A stretch of DNA of 64,000 nt from Helianthus annuus (lineage: Eukaryota; Streptophyta; Magnoliopsida; Asterales; Asteraceae), in NCBI RefSeq assembly GCF_002127325.2, contig NC_035448.2:123733422-123797421 (forward strand), in the 5' to 3' direction. Made by a program: the position numbers and the translations under genes. The notes under the pieces are model-generated. The model searched no databases and had not been told where the DNA came from. It saw only the letters and a program-made list of their open reading frames with translations. Each line of letters opens with the position of its first letter. Position 1 is the stretch's first letter. Positions 50,323 through 62,565 of the stretch are shown here, piece by piece.

Positions 50323-52565
50323 ATCTCCCCCTTGGATATTGCCGTAGTCAATCTCGTAGTGAACACACGTAACGACTTGTCTTTCTCTCTCTCTAAGACT
50401 CGAACTAAGATGTAGTCAACAGACAACTGCACCAACAAACTCCCCCTTGAATGTTGACGAAATCTTTAGTGAGAGTCTTCAATCATTCACAGCACCTCAA
50501 TCTTGTTCGAACTTCTTCAGGAACTCAGCCTGGAATAATATCTTCTTCAGGAATTCCTTCCTGGAATCATACGCCTGGATCATTCTCTGGCTCTAACTTT
50601 CATCAGACTCCCCCTAACATAATGCTGAGATCTCTGTCTGGAAATCGTTATCACCATTGAAATCAACTCCTGGCTTTCTCTGTTTAAGCTCTCCTCTGGT
50701 TCTGATGTATCTCCTGGCTATTCGTAGCAACAGGATCAGAAACCTGCAAAACTCAAACACACTATCACAAACTAATATAATTTGAAGTTCAACTTAATGA
50801 ATCAGCAAATCATATAAGAAAAATTATGAAGATCAAACTGTAGGTTACCATTCAACTTATTCATCAAGTTAATGAACCAAATTTTGCATTTCAAATCTTC
50901 ACAATTTAACACTCTCTCTCAAAACACAAGTTCAACATGTTTAGCACTTAAAACGTCAAATATCAGTTCTTCACACTCTGTTGTCGAAAATCTTTTTGTA
51001 GTTTTCAAATATCAAACAAAAATACAATATTTTTGGATTTTTGAATTTATAGAAAAACAAAAATGAACACTATTTTTGAGAGATTGTGCAAGAGGATCAT
51101 ATCGGTTTTTGAGACATATCACCAACACCGTTGATCTTGATTAATCAGCAAATGTTAAAAACAAATTTACTTCTGATTGTCAGTATTGTTGTCCACTTAA
51201 ACCTCTACACAAATTTTCAATTGATTCAAGATACGTATTTAATGTATTAGCACTTAAACTTTTTTGAGTGTCCCACCTCTTGAATATACTCCCGTATCCA
51301 GATCCCAATATTCTGATCTACAAGTAAGTATAACTACAAATGATATCTGTATATAAATTAGGGGGAAAATGCAAGAACTGAGGGATCTCAGGTCAGAACT
51401 TCCGTTCAGCAGAGAGATATCAGCTTCGACTTAGCAGTGGGTCCCCTTTAGAGGATCTTTTCAGCTACAACAACTGATCATCAATTTTATTGTCTAATCA
51501 GCTGAGGGCTTTATGCTATGTTTCAAGCATATGAAGAAAGTATTAGCCAGGGACTAGGTCAGAACTACCGTTCAGCAGAAGTCCCGGAATAATACCCCAG
51601 ACATCAATTGAGTACAAGAACCTAGTATTCCAGAATAAGAAACCTTTCAAACGAGATTTCAGGGGTTACCTATATATCCAAGTAGTGTTCCCCACAAAAT
51701 AAGTAAGTTTTGATTTTATGTTTATATCTCGAATACAATTTACTAACTGTGTGAAGCCTACTGACACATCATTAGTAAGACTTGTTTAAAAACAATTTTG
51801 TCTTTACAAATCTCTAGCATGCTGTGATAGTCCACCGACGTACTATCATTTCCTCTTTTTGCAACAAAACTCATTTTCATTTTTCAATTTTTTTTAAATT
51901 TTTCAAAATTTTCTTACTCCCCCTAAAATCAAAATATGTTTCAATTTTGATTTTCTGAGGAAAAATTGAAAAACAAACTATACAAGAAACTTGACAACAC
52001 AATGTGAATTACCTCAATTCACCATTCTCGTGCAAAAAACAATCAGAACTCCCCCTCACAACAAACTATTTTCCCATTATGATTTCAAAACACTTAAGTT
52101 TGTTTTAATCAAAATGGTTTTTCCGGAAAAATTAGTTTGTGTTCCAACCATTTGTAGATTTGGGGTTATCTCATCATCTTGTTTTCTTCAAACCTTTTAA
52201 AGATTTATTATTTCCAGTTTGATCATAAACCATCAGTAGAAAATCAAGTACAAATTAATGTCCCTGATTTACCACATGTAAATCGAAAAATCACCAAAGT
52301 GAATTTTCTCAAGAAATGTGCCGATTCATGATCCACGATACCATCTTGGGATCTCCGGCAAGTCAGGTTTTTCTATTTAAACAATTTCACCCAAGCCTGA
52401 CTGACCTTGGGTGATTTTGAATTCTTGCTCAACAATGGTGGAAAATTTGCATCATCCATTGCTAAACTAGAATTCTCAACTTTTACCTCAACCAATGGCT
52501 CCTCTGGTTTTACCATACCAGAATCATTGCCTGCAGGTGGCTTGTCCGACTTTGATCTGTCAGAT
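50323..52565. other. Tail of the gag-only element with repeated polypurine-like tracts
   Basis: AT-rich, with no convincing ORF. On the minus strand it has GGGGGAG-type tracts at 50323-50333, 50438-50450, 50607-50618, 51915-51928 and 52047-52059. Only the first is beside the LTR. Multiple such tracts are a known feature of Sirevirus genomes. Confidence 0.7.
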
Positions 52566-54368
52566 TCATCGCCGACCCTTTTCTTCTTCTTCTTTTGTCC
52601 CCAAATTTGTATCTGATGAATTCTTTTTGCTTGTCTTTACAGCGGAGGTAGTAGATTCATCAGAACTTTTATTCTTTCCAACGGATGAACCCGAGGACAA
52701 AATCTTCTCGAGATACTCTCTCGCTTTCTTTCTTTTCTTCCTCAGTCTGTCTTTCTGCCCCTGTGAAAGCTTGACTTTCTTTTCTTGAATTTTCTGTTCT
52801 TGAACTTTAGGTTTTAGAACCTTCTGTTCCTGGGGCTTGACTTTGACTGGAATCTTTGCCAATTTATGAGAATTAACCCTCAATCTATCATTCGATTTCC
52901 TTGGGCATTCTCTGGCAATGTGACCTTTGATATTGCAGTTATAGCACCTCCTGGTCTCATATCTCCAGTACTGGCAATTAACAGCAATGTGTCCATGATA
53001 GCCGCAGCTGTAACACATTCTGTTATCGTACCAGTTATCACCGTTGTACCAAACACTCAAGTCGTAACACTGTCTGGCCTGGTGATATTCCTTCCTCAAC
53101 TTTGATGGATTTGACGTTTTAGCACTGTGGTCTGACCTGCACCACTTATTACCAACATTTTTTGAGTTTTCATTTTTTATTTTTTGTAAATTTTGTTTTT
53201 GATTGGATGATCGATCCGATGAACTTTTATTATCTTTTTGTTTCTGTTCTGCTTTCTTCTTCAAAGGCTTTTGCTTAGAACATTCACCTTTTTCGGTCGA
53301 TTGCAAAACAGTTTTTTGAAATTTTTCTTTCAAATTTAAAACCAATTTTTGTTTTTCTTTTTTGACATTTTCATCATCGGATGCATCATCACAATCTTCA
53401 ACTTTGACAGAGTCAAAGTTTGTGACACAGTCACTTATTGGAACAGAATTGATCGGTTTTGGACAAGGAATATTCAACTTGTCAGATTTAGTCGCAAAAC
53501 TGATCAATTTCTTTTCAAGTTCATCAATCTTGATCCTTGAACTCTTAGCTTCGTCTTCAAGCTTAGATATTCTTTCAAGATGAGACTTGATTGAATTTTC
53601 ATTTTCATTTTTCAAGTTTTCAAGAACAGATTTTTCATTTTCCAAAACATTTATCTGTTCTTGAAGTTTCACTTCATTAGCTTTCAGATTTTTGTTCTCC
53701 AATTTTATCCAGAAATCTTCATTTTCTGATGATTTCTGTTTGCTTTCAAAAACCTTTTCATTTTCTTTCAAACCTTTGTTCTCTAATGTCAAACTGTTCA
53801 CACTACCCAACAGTTTGCCATTTTCGACTTTCAACTTCTCACAAATACCCTGTAAGTCTAGAATCTGTTTTTCATCAGCTTTCTTCTTATTGTTCAACTT
53901 CTTGATCTCTAATGCTAAACTTTCTGCATCCTTGACAAGTTTGGCATTGACTGTCTTGAAGTTGTGACAATTTGAGCATACTGATGCAGACCTTGACAAT
54001 TCATTCTTTACAGATTCTTTGACTTTTACAGCTTTTTCTTTCCTTTTCTCATCCTTGATCACCATCTGTTCTTCAATCCTTTTAATGAGTGGAGTAATTG
54101 TCAGTTGAGAAAATTCTCTAGAACTTTTCAAGTTCAAGACATAATCTTCCCATTCTTCTTTCGGTAAAGCACTGATAAATTTTTCAACCCACTCTTCTGG
54201 TTCTTTTGTAATATCTAAATCAGACATTGAACTAACAAGATGGATATATCTCTTAATGATACTCTTTGTATTTTCTCCTGGAAACCTTGAAAACGAATCA
54301 AATTCTGTCTCTAATTTCCTTATTTTATCCATTGTTTCCTGAGTCATATTAAACACATCGAAACCCAT
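52566..54368 (-). CDS. gag: Gag-like protein of the gag-only element, about 600 aa
   Basis: An open frame from the ATG at 54368 (MGFDVFNMTQETMDKIRKLE). The first 110 residues resemble the C-terminal part of the copia gag domain (FSRFPGENTKSIIKRYIHLV, FISALPKEEWEDYV). A long lysine/glutamate-rich coiled coil follows (roughly residues 120-320). Then come two CCHC knuckles, CYSCGYHGHIAVNC (near 53000) and CYNCNIKGHIAREC (near 52940), and a very basic tail. No catalytic domain follows. The open frame over 600 codons suggests either recent origin or selection for a working Gag. Sequence upstream of the ATG in another frame is leader. Confidence 0.8.
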   Translation of the reverse strand: MGFDVFNMTQETMDKIRKLETEFDSFSRFPGENTKSIIKRYIHLVSSMSDLDITKEPEEWVEKFISALPKEEWEDYVLNLKSSREFSQLTITPLIKRIEEQMVIKDEKRKEKAVKVKESVKNELSRSASVCSNCHNFKTVNAKLVKDAESLALEIKKLNNKKKADEKQILDLQGICEKLKVENGKLLGSVNSLTLENKGLKENEKVFESKQKSSENEDFWIKLENKNLKANEVKLQEQINVLENEKSVLENLKNENENSIKSHLERISKLEDEAKSSRIKIDELEKKLISFATKSDKLNIPCPKPINSVPISDCVTNFDSVKVEDCDDASDDENVKKEKQKLVLNLKEKFQKTVLQSTEKGECSKQKPLKKKAEQKQKDNKSSSDRSSNQKQNLQKIKNENSKNVGNKWCRSDHSAKTSNPSKLRKEYHQARQCYDLSVWYNGDNWYDNRMCYSCGYHGHIAVNCQYWRYETRRCYNCNIKGHIARECPRKSNDRLRVNSHKLAKIPVKVKPQEQKVLKPKVQEQKIQEKKVKLSQGQKDRLRKKRKKAREYLEKILSSGSSVGKNKSSDESTTSAVKTSKKNSSDTNLGTKEEEEKGRR

Positions 54369-55400
54369 GATTTCTTAACTCGGTTTTTCAAACTGCCAAA
54401 TAAGCGATCCAACCGATGTTCGAATACGCGATCCAACCGATGTTCGAATAAGCGGTTCAAAGAATTTGTCTGAAAAAGCGATCCAAATCAATCCGAATAA
54501 GCGATCCAGAACAGTCGATTCGAGCGGGCCCCAATTGTTAATTGGATTAATTGGTTGGTGCAAGGGAATCAACAGTTTATGGTCGGCACACCCCACAAAA
54601 CAAAGATCAACAAATGGCGGTGACCTAAAAGCTATTGATTAAGCCGTTTTGTGGGCCAATGATCTTAAAGTGGGCGGCAAAATGGGCTTTAATGATTGGG
54701 TAAGTGGGGCGGTGGCGGCAATTAAAATCTAATGGGCGGCAACTGATTGACTGATCAGTGGACAGTGGGCTTCAACAATAAATGGGTTTCATTTGATACT
54801 TTGGGCGGCAGGTGTATTGGATAACGAAATTTAGTGGGACGGTGATATTTGTATCAAATGGGCGGCAACAAAGTAAAGCACATGGGCGGTGGTTGAAAAG
54901 CTGTAATTTAGCCTATGGATTGGCTTTATCACGTGGGTCGGTGAAAGATGAGTGATTTGTTTTAGTGAAGCGACAATACTAACAACAATTGGGCCTCATG
55001 ATTGACGTTGTTTTTCTTTTTCAGACCTTCACGTGAAGAAGACGACACATAAGCGATTCCAAGTCTGTCTAATAAGCGGTTCAACTGTTTACCAATGAGC
55101 GACCCACACTTGCACACATGTATTTATGAGCGATTCAACTGACACTTGGAGCGATTCAAGACTTGAAGTATTACGAGCGGTTCCACATCAAATAATTTCG
55201 AGCGGTTCCAAGCTGAAATTACGAGCGGTTCCAGATGTTCGTATAGGCGGTTCACAAAAGCGGTTCCAAGCTGTTCAATTTGACGTATTTCAGAAAAAAC
55301 GAGTAGAAAGTGAAAAATAAGAGAAATCAGATCTGAATCGGCTCAAATCTGCTGAAATCAGTACGAAAACAACGTGTTTGATCAAGCAATCGAGCTCCTA
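54369..55400. other. Leader of the gag-only element with short dispersed repeats
   Basis: Between the primer site and gag. Two repeat clusters are visible: GGGCGGCA/GGGCGG words (about ten, 54660-54900), and AAGCGATCC, GAGCGGTTCCA and AAGCGGTTC words (about 15, in 54390-54510 and 55060-55270). No coding is supported; the 54375-54596 ORF is built from these repeats. Confidence 0.65.
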
Positions 55401-55412
55401 GCTCTGATACCA
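55401..55412 (-). other. Primer binding site of the gag-only element
   Basis: The minus strand reads TGGTATCAGAGC (initiator Met tRNA type), 2 bp from the LTR end. Confidence 0.9.
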
Positions 55413-55414
55413 CT

Positions 55415-55828
55415 TGTAGGACCGGTTTTGACGCTGTTCGATTGCGTAACGAACGTTTCACGTGCGGAATCCGTGAACGAACGTGACCGAACACACGATA
55501 ACGTACTTCTAATGTGATTCCATTGCTAAATTTGACAAGAACGATACAAGAATCACGACTTTACAGCTTTCTCTCTCTACTTTCTCTCTCTAGAAAGTCT
55601 TCTCCAAGTCTCCTCTCTAAATCTCTTCTAAAAGTCTCCCCAAAATCTAACTAAACTCATGACATATCTCCTATTTATATGGTCAAGGCAACTTAGTGAA
55701 AGTTCACACTAATTACAAGTTTGCCACCTTGCCATTTCTAACTAAATATGACAATATGCACATAATTTCTTCCGGCTTTTCACCATGGCTCGGATTGACG
55801 AAGGCGATAGACAAAATATGCATCAACA
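55415..55828 (-). repeat. 5' LTR of the gag-only element
   Basis: 414 bp, same ends as 49909-50322, followed by ACAAC. Confidence 0.92.
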
Positions 55829-56389
55829 ACAACCGAGGACGATGGTATGGTAGTCTAGTAATAGTGTAAGTACAGTTCTATTCAATCTCAATCCTTCAAT
55901 CCCAATTCCCGTGCCCTGGGAATCCCATGCCTTAGTAAGGGTGTGAACTCACCTTGGTTTGCTCGGTATGTTTAACTATGTGCTAGAAATTACTCAATCA
56001 AATCCTATATTAAACACGTATACTTGATCAGTTCATGTTCGTAATGTTTCGCATGCAATTTATACCACAGAGTATGTTCGACCGTTGATAACATGCATCA
56101 TACGTCAGTTAGTCATAATCATACAATCCACGTTTCACACAAAGGCTTACTTCAATTTATTCGAATCATACGAAACAGAATCATTCAGTACTAATCAGAG
56201 TTATCATACATACATAACATACTGACATGATTAATAGTTACGTGATTAACTAAGTCTCATGCATAATTTACATAGTTAATAACTAATAGAGTTATAAATC
56301 AACAGAGTTATCAGTTGGGTGAAACACTTTAAGATTCCTGTCATGCATTACTACTTTAAAAGTCGTATAATAAATACCATACTGAAAGA

Positions 56390-56970
56390 ACTCGGGCCCC
56401 CTTATACATTTGTTATAAAGCTCGGACATAAGAACATGGAGCCAAGGGCCAAGAAGTCGGACAGTGGGGGATCAAAACTCGGACATAAGGTCTTGGGGTT
56501 AAAAGTCGGACCAAGGAGGCAAGGGGGGGGGGGGGTTAAAAGGTCGGACCAGGTGAGTTCCTTGTGTAGAAAGTCGGACAACATGGGTTAGGGGTCACAA
56601 AGTCGGACCAACCCAACCTCGGACCATGTGGGGGTTACAAAAACTCGGACAGGGTGTTCTCCACCCCAAAACTCGGGCCACCATGTGAACAAGGAAACTC
56701 GGACCACATGCCTCACCATTTAAAGGTCGGACTATCTATACCCATCATTAAACTCGGACAGCCCATTCATGACTAAAGATCGGACTAATTTACACTCTTA
56801 AAACTCGGACATAATCATCAACTAAGGTCGGGCATATATCACTTTAAAGCTCGGACTTGTGTCTTGTATAAAAGTCGGACATATTGCCCAAGTATGAAAC
56901 TCGGACCTTGAGCACACTTTAGAAACTCAGACAATCAATTATGCACAAAAACTCAGACAACAATAATACG
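56390..56970. repeat. Dispersed CTCGGAC/GTCGGAC motif cluster in the solo LTR
   Basis: About 22 copies of (A)CTCGGAC, GTCGGAC or close variants, spaced roughly 20-35 bp. It occupies the same relative place in the LTR as the TCGCACAAG cluster of Tek-1. A 13-G run at 56523-56535 lies inside and may be a sequencing weak point. Confidence 0.85.
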
Positions 56971-57692
56971 TGAATTCCAGTACAGCGTCAAAAGAATCAA
57001 ATCAGTTACGTTTTGGTTTCTAATCGTGATCATAAAACCCTAACACATATACTTGCATCGCAGAATTCATATTTAATCACTCGATTTAATCAACAACAAA
57101 CAATCCTTTCACGAATCATCTATCGGGAATACAACTTGTCATATTCAATACTCTATAATCAGAATTCATAAACACAGAAGTATTATATGTAAACTAGGGT
57201 TTTCAAGAGTTCACAAGAATCAAGAATCGATACAATCAACAATCATTTAGGGTTTACAAGTATTACAATAATTCATAAACAATTACCTTGAATGATTCTA
57301 GAGAAAGAGAGGAATCAGGAGTGAATATCTTGGTGATGATGATTGCCAGAGAAAGTGAATGTACGTGCTTTGGTTTTTGTGTGCCAAATGATTAGTGAAA
57401 AGGGATTAGGGTTAAGTATCTCTAAGATTTCACTAATTACCCTCTACCTCCCTAAGTATCATATTTTACACATGTACACCATCTCATAACAATTTCATAG
57501 TTCCACCACCAAGTTTACATATTTGACAAGTTTATCACAATTAACACATAACCATGCACAATCACACAACACTCTTCATTGTATCAAAACGTATACACTT
57601 CCATAGCAACTAATTGTGAAATCAATCAACTAAATAATACAAGAACGTGCAATAAATGCGAAATAGAAATCTTGGAAATTCGAGTTGTCACA

Positions 57693-59556
57693 CTATATCC
57701 TTTTTCATTCCTATCCACCAAAAATTCTTTCTTAAATCTTGATACATCTTATCACTTCCGGGATGTATTGTATTTTTAGAGTTATGGGCTTCTTTTAGAA
57801 TTTTGTGGCGTAGGTTTCCTTGTTTGGGTATCCACATCCTTTTCTTATGGAACTTCCAAATTCCATCTAATCCTTGTTCTAATTCCTTAATCATTCCTTT
57901 TAAACCTTTAGCATCGTCCTTGAATGTTGTTTCCTGTATCTCTCTAGTTTGCTCATTTAAATATATCTGCAGATTTAATTTAAGAGAGCGTACTCGTTTC
58001 GGCTTTTCATGATACTTTCGACTTAAAGCATCAGCTACTACGTTAGTTCTTCCAGCATGATACTGGATATCACAATCATAATCACTAAGAATTTCCATCC
58101 AGCGTCTCTGTCTCATATTTAATTCCTTTTGCCCAAAAATATATCTTAAACTTTATGATTGGTGTAGACAACAAATTTATTTCCATATAAATAGTGTCTC
58201 CAAATCTTAAGGGCAAAAACTATGGCTCCTAACTCTAGATCATGGGTTGTGTAATTCTCTTCATGTTTCTTAAGTTGTCTAGAGGCATAAGCTATAACCT
58301 TTTGACGTTGCATCAACACACATCCATATCCTAACTTAGACGCATCACAATAAACTATAAAGTCTTCAGTTCCTTCTGGTAATGCGAGTATGGGTGAGTT
58401 GGTTAATCTTTGCTTAAGAATCTTAAAGGCTTCTTCTTGTTTTGGTCCCCATTCAAACTTAACTGATTTGCAGGTTAGTTTGGTTAATGGAATGGCTATT
58501 CTAGAAAAATCTTGGATAAATCGTCTATAATATGCTGCCAGTCCAAGAAAACTTCTTACTTCCGTTGGTGATTCAGGGACTTTTCATTTGGTAATCGCCT
58601 CGATATTTATGGGATCCACATGAATTCCTTCATGATTAACCAAATGTCCAAGGAATTGCACTTCTTGTAACCAGAATTCACATTTTGAGAATTTAGCATA
58701 AAGCTTCTCTTTTCTCAATAATGTCAGAAGTGTACGCAGATGCTCTGCATGTTCCTCTTTACTCTTAGAGTAAATTAGAATATCATCTATTAAGACAATT
58801 ATGAATTTATCCAGGTATGGTTTACATATCCTTTTCATCATGTCCATAAACGCGGCTACGTCATTGGTTAGACCAAATGGCATGACGGTAAATTCATAAT
58901 GATCGTACCTTGTTTTGAAAGCAGTTTTAGGAATGTCATCTTCTTGTACTTTCAATTGATGATATCCTGAGCGTAAATCGATCTTAGAAAAGAATCAAGC
59001 TCCTTGAAGTTGAACGAACAGATCATCGATTCTCGGTAGTGGGTACCGATTCTTAATCGTAACCTTGTTCAATTCTCAGTAATCAATGCACATACGCATT
59101 GATCCGTCTTTCTTCTTAACAAACAACATCGGTGCTCCCCACGGTGATGAACTTGGTTGTATGAAACCTTTGTCAAGAAGTTCGTCCAATTGTTTCTTCA
59201 GTTCCTGCATCTCCGTTGGTGCTAGTCGATATGGTGCTTTGGTAATCGGTGTCGTCCCTAGGATTAGGTGAATTCTAAATTCAACCTCTCTATCAGGCAG
59301 TAATCCAGGTAACTCTTCTTGAAAAACGTCTGAGAATTTAGATATTACAAGAATATCTTTTAATTCTTTTCCTTTAGTATTAATGATTACGGAAATCATA
59401 TATACTATTCCTCCTTTCCTTGCATAACTTGCAGCTTTCATCACAGAGATGAATTTTGTTGACCTGGTTGGCTTATCTCCTTTGATTGTGATCTTTTCAC
59501 CCCTTGGTGTACTTACTTGTACTGACCTTTGATCACATAAAATATTGGCATGATTG
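57693..59556 (-). pseudogene. pol: Tek-2 protease end, RT, RNase H and integrase zinc region
   Basis: Minus-strand text: [21 protein letters not shown] (about 59270), [16 protein letters not shown] with LIDDILIYS (about 58790), [15 protein letters not shown], then RNase H (DFIVYCDAS near 58360, TTHDLELGA near 58240) and the integrase zinc region ([11 protein letters not shown] near 57750). Stops at about 59074, 58997 and 58582 and a frame change near 58135 break it. The solo LTR follows at 57692. Confidence 0.85.
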
Positions 59557-59752
59557 TGATGTAGTGAGTGATACGATAAACGAAGATCAACACGTTGATT
59601 CTACGAATACCCGTGTGTCTCTTCCCCAACCCCCAAATTGCAACCCAAAGGCCACGGAATTTGAAGTGAAAAATAAGTTTTCTCAAAATTCAAGTCTGAT
59701 TGTTTCATTCACTAAAGGGACATATAAATAATGACAGAAATTCGAAACGGGC

Positions 59753-60544
59753 CTAAAAAAGACAACGGGCCCCAAAGGCCAACGCCCGTTGGTGTGCCTC
59801 AGGAATGGTTAACGGATCAAAAAGATTCACAGCCTCCATGATCTGAACCCTCAGACCCCCAATATACCGAGAAACAAGTTGCTCCTCTGGTTCTTGAATA
59901 TCATTCCTCGCAATCAACTGGTAAAACTCTGTGGTATAATCATCAACCGATTTAGCCCCCTGTTTCAAATTCTGCAGACGCTGGTACATCAACCTTTGAA
60001 AATTATGAGGCAAAAAATTGGACCGCAAGCACTTTTTCATCTTGGTCCATGTCACGGTCCTTGACTTCCCGAGCCGGTTTCGTGTTAACTTCAATTGTTG
60101 CCACCACGCAGAGGCCCTACCACGTAACCTGGTAGCGATCAAGGCCACCCGCTTGTTTTCAGGCACCTCCTTATACTCGAACACCTCCTCTACGGTAGCC
60201 AACCAATCGATGAACCCCTCTGGATTCAAACTAGACCCATCAAATTCTGGAATATCAACTCTAATCCCAGAATCCCAACGCCTGTTACCCCCTCCACGTT
60301 CACCCCTTGGTCGCCCTTCCTGTTCGTCTTCGGAAGCCGAACCGTCACCAAATGGGTTACTAAAATCAGAACCATACCCGCCATCGGGTCCCTGCCTCCT
60401 ACGATTGATCAAATCGGCCATCCGATCAGTCAACTGATTGACCACTTGATCCAACCGTTCATCCATCCTCGCCATAAGGCGCTGCTCCAACTCTCGTTCA
60501 TACACTTCATCGAGAGGCCTGTTGTTGTTTCTCCTCGGAGGCAT
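59753..60544 (-). pseudogene. gag: Gag of the truncated chromovirus, fused to LTR sequence
   Basis: Starts at the ATG at 60544 (MPPRRNNNRPLDEVYERELE). It has a glycine/arginine-rich N-terminal part and then a complete chromovirus-type gag core (DIPEFDGSSLNPEGFIDWL, RGRASAWWQQLK, SVDDYTTEFYQL, RYIGGLRVQI). It ends in AHQRALAF, and the last few codons and stop lie in or beside the joined LTR (junction about 59771). The zinc knuckle is lost. CRM/Reina-type chromoviruses have similar gag text; the exact clade is uncertain. Confidence 0.82.
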
Positions 60545-60575
60545 TTTGAGCCAGGAATTCGGCTCTGATACCAAC

Positions 60576-61073
60576 TGATGTAGTGAGTGATACGATAAAC
60601 GAAGATCAACACGTTGATTCTACGAATACCCGTGTGTCTCTTCCCCAACCCCCAAATTGCAACCCAAAGGCCACGGAATTTGAAGTGAAAAATAAGTTTT
60701 CTCAAAATTCAAGTCTGATTGTTTCATTCACTAAAGGGACATATAAATAATGACAGAAATTCGAAACGGGCCTAAAAAAGACAACGGGCCAAACACAAGC
60801 CCAAAAACAAAATGCCCAAAATACTTGAAAAAACATAAAAATGGAAAAAACTAATAGAAATAAGCGTTTTCTCGGCTCGGACGATGACCCAAACCGCCAT
60901 AGGCTGTTTGCAACAAGATAGAGCTCGTTCTCCCGTTCGTTTTGACTGGTCACACGCCCCAAACGGACCCCCGAAGCCCAAGTTAGAGCCATTTCAGTGA
61001 AGCCCCTTTTGTGACCCGATCTTGGGCCTCCAAATACAGGATGGCCCGCTCTTCGATGCTTGGGCCCGCATCA
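60576..61073 (-). repeat. 5' LTR of the truncated chromovirus
   Basis: 498 bp, TGATGCGGGCCC (at 61073) to CTACATCA (at 60576). Its last 215 bp recur at 59557-59771 with no difference seen. Confidence 0.88.
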
Positions 61074-61662
61074 GATTGGCTACCAACCAATCCATTCCTA
61101 ATACAACATCGAAACCAGCTAGATTCATTGGGTAAAGGTTAGGAAAGAAATGATGGTTCAGGATTTCTATTCTTGCTCCCTGCAAGATTTCACTAATCTT
61201 AATGGATTCTCAGTTTGCTGTCTCCACCAGACAATCTTGTTGAAGTTTGGCTAAGGGTTGGTCGAGAGGTTTGTAGAAAGAAGTATTGATAAAACTTTAG
61301 TTTGCACCAGAGTCAAATAATACTTTGGCAAAAATTTCGTTAACTAAAAACGTACCAGTAATCACATCTGGAATCATCTTGGCTTCTTCAGCTGTTAGAA
61401 CGAATGCCCTGGCATTCTTCTTGGGTCCTTCAGTTGTCTTAGCTTTGCTGGTTGCTGCTAGAGTTAGTTTCGAACAGTTCGGTTTGATGTGCCCAGTTTC
61501 TCCACAATTAAAGCATATCCTATTGCTAGGTTTCGATCGACATTCTTCTTCCTTATGTTTGGGCTTTTTGAAAAAATTACAATACCATGCACATCTCCAA
61601 TAATGCTTCTTTTTACAAGTCTTACAATAAGGAAGAACCTGTACCTTTCCTACTATTGGAAT
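61074..61662 (-). pseudogene. Tek-2 gag zinc knuckle and protease
   Basis: Minus-strand text: a Cys/His-rich CKTCKKKHYWRC (about 61620), the knuckle CFNCGETGHIKPNC (about 61520), protease VLFDSGAN (about 61310) followed by a stop, and VVLGMDWLVAN (about 61100) where the truncated chromovirus interrupts. Confidence 0.8.

Positions 61663-62565
<903 letters not shown>

Larger units (their letters stand above)
49909..55828 (-). mobile_element. Gag-only Sirevirus-like element (TR-GAG type)
   Basis: 5,920 bp with 414-bp LTRs (49909-50322 and 55415-55828), TGTAGGACCGG to CATCAACA. The target duplication is ACAAC (49904-49908 and 55829-55833). It has a primer site, a long leader, a 600-codon gag and a 2.2-kb tail, but no protease, RT or integrase. 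Several G-rich polypurine-like tracts on the minus strand recall Sireviruses. A few LTR differences are visible. Confidence 0.88.
49212..57692 (-). mobile_element. Tekay solo LTR inserted in Tek-2 integrase
   Basis: On the minus strand it starts TGTGACAACTCG (57692) and ends GGGGGTGTGACA (49212), the same ends as the Tek-1 LTR. The target duplication CTATA is at 49207-49211 and 57693-57697. Without the inner element it is about 2.56 kb, the size of one LTR, and there is no internal region, so it is a solo LTR left by LTR-LTR recombination. It is strongly diverged from Tek-1. Confidence 0.88.
59557..61073 (-). mobile_element. Truncated chromovirus carrying only gag
   Basis: 1,517 bp flanked by GATTG (59552-59556 and 61074-61078). 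In element order (minus strand): a complete 498-bp 5' LTR (61073-60576), primer site TGGTATCAGAGC (60573-60562), gag (60544 onward), then directly the last 215 bp of the 3' LTR (59771-59557). Pol, the polypurine tract and the first 283 bp of the 3' LTR are deleted. Confidence 0.88.

Noticed and set aside
56319..56591. 90-codon ORF through the CTCGGAC cluster
   Set aside because: It arises from the repeated words and a poly-G run in a solo LTR.
60702..61185. Minus-strand ORFs of 60-96 codons
   Set aside because: They are shadows in the 498-bp LTR of the truncated chromovirus and across its border with Tek-2.
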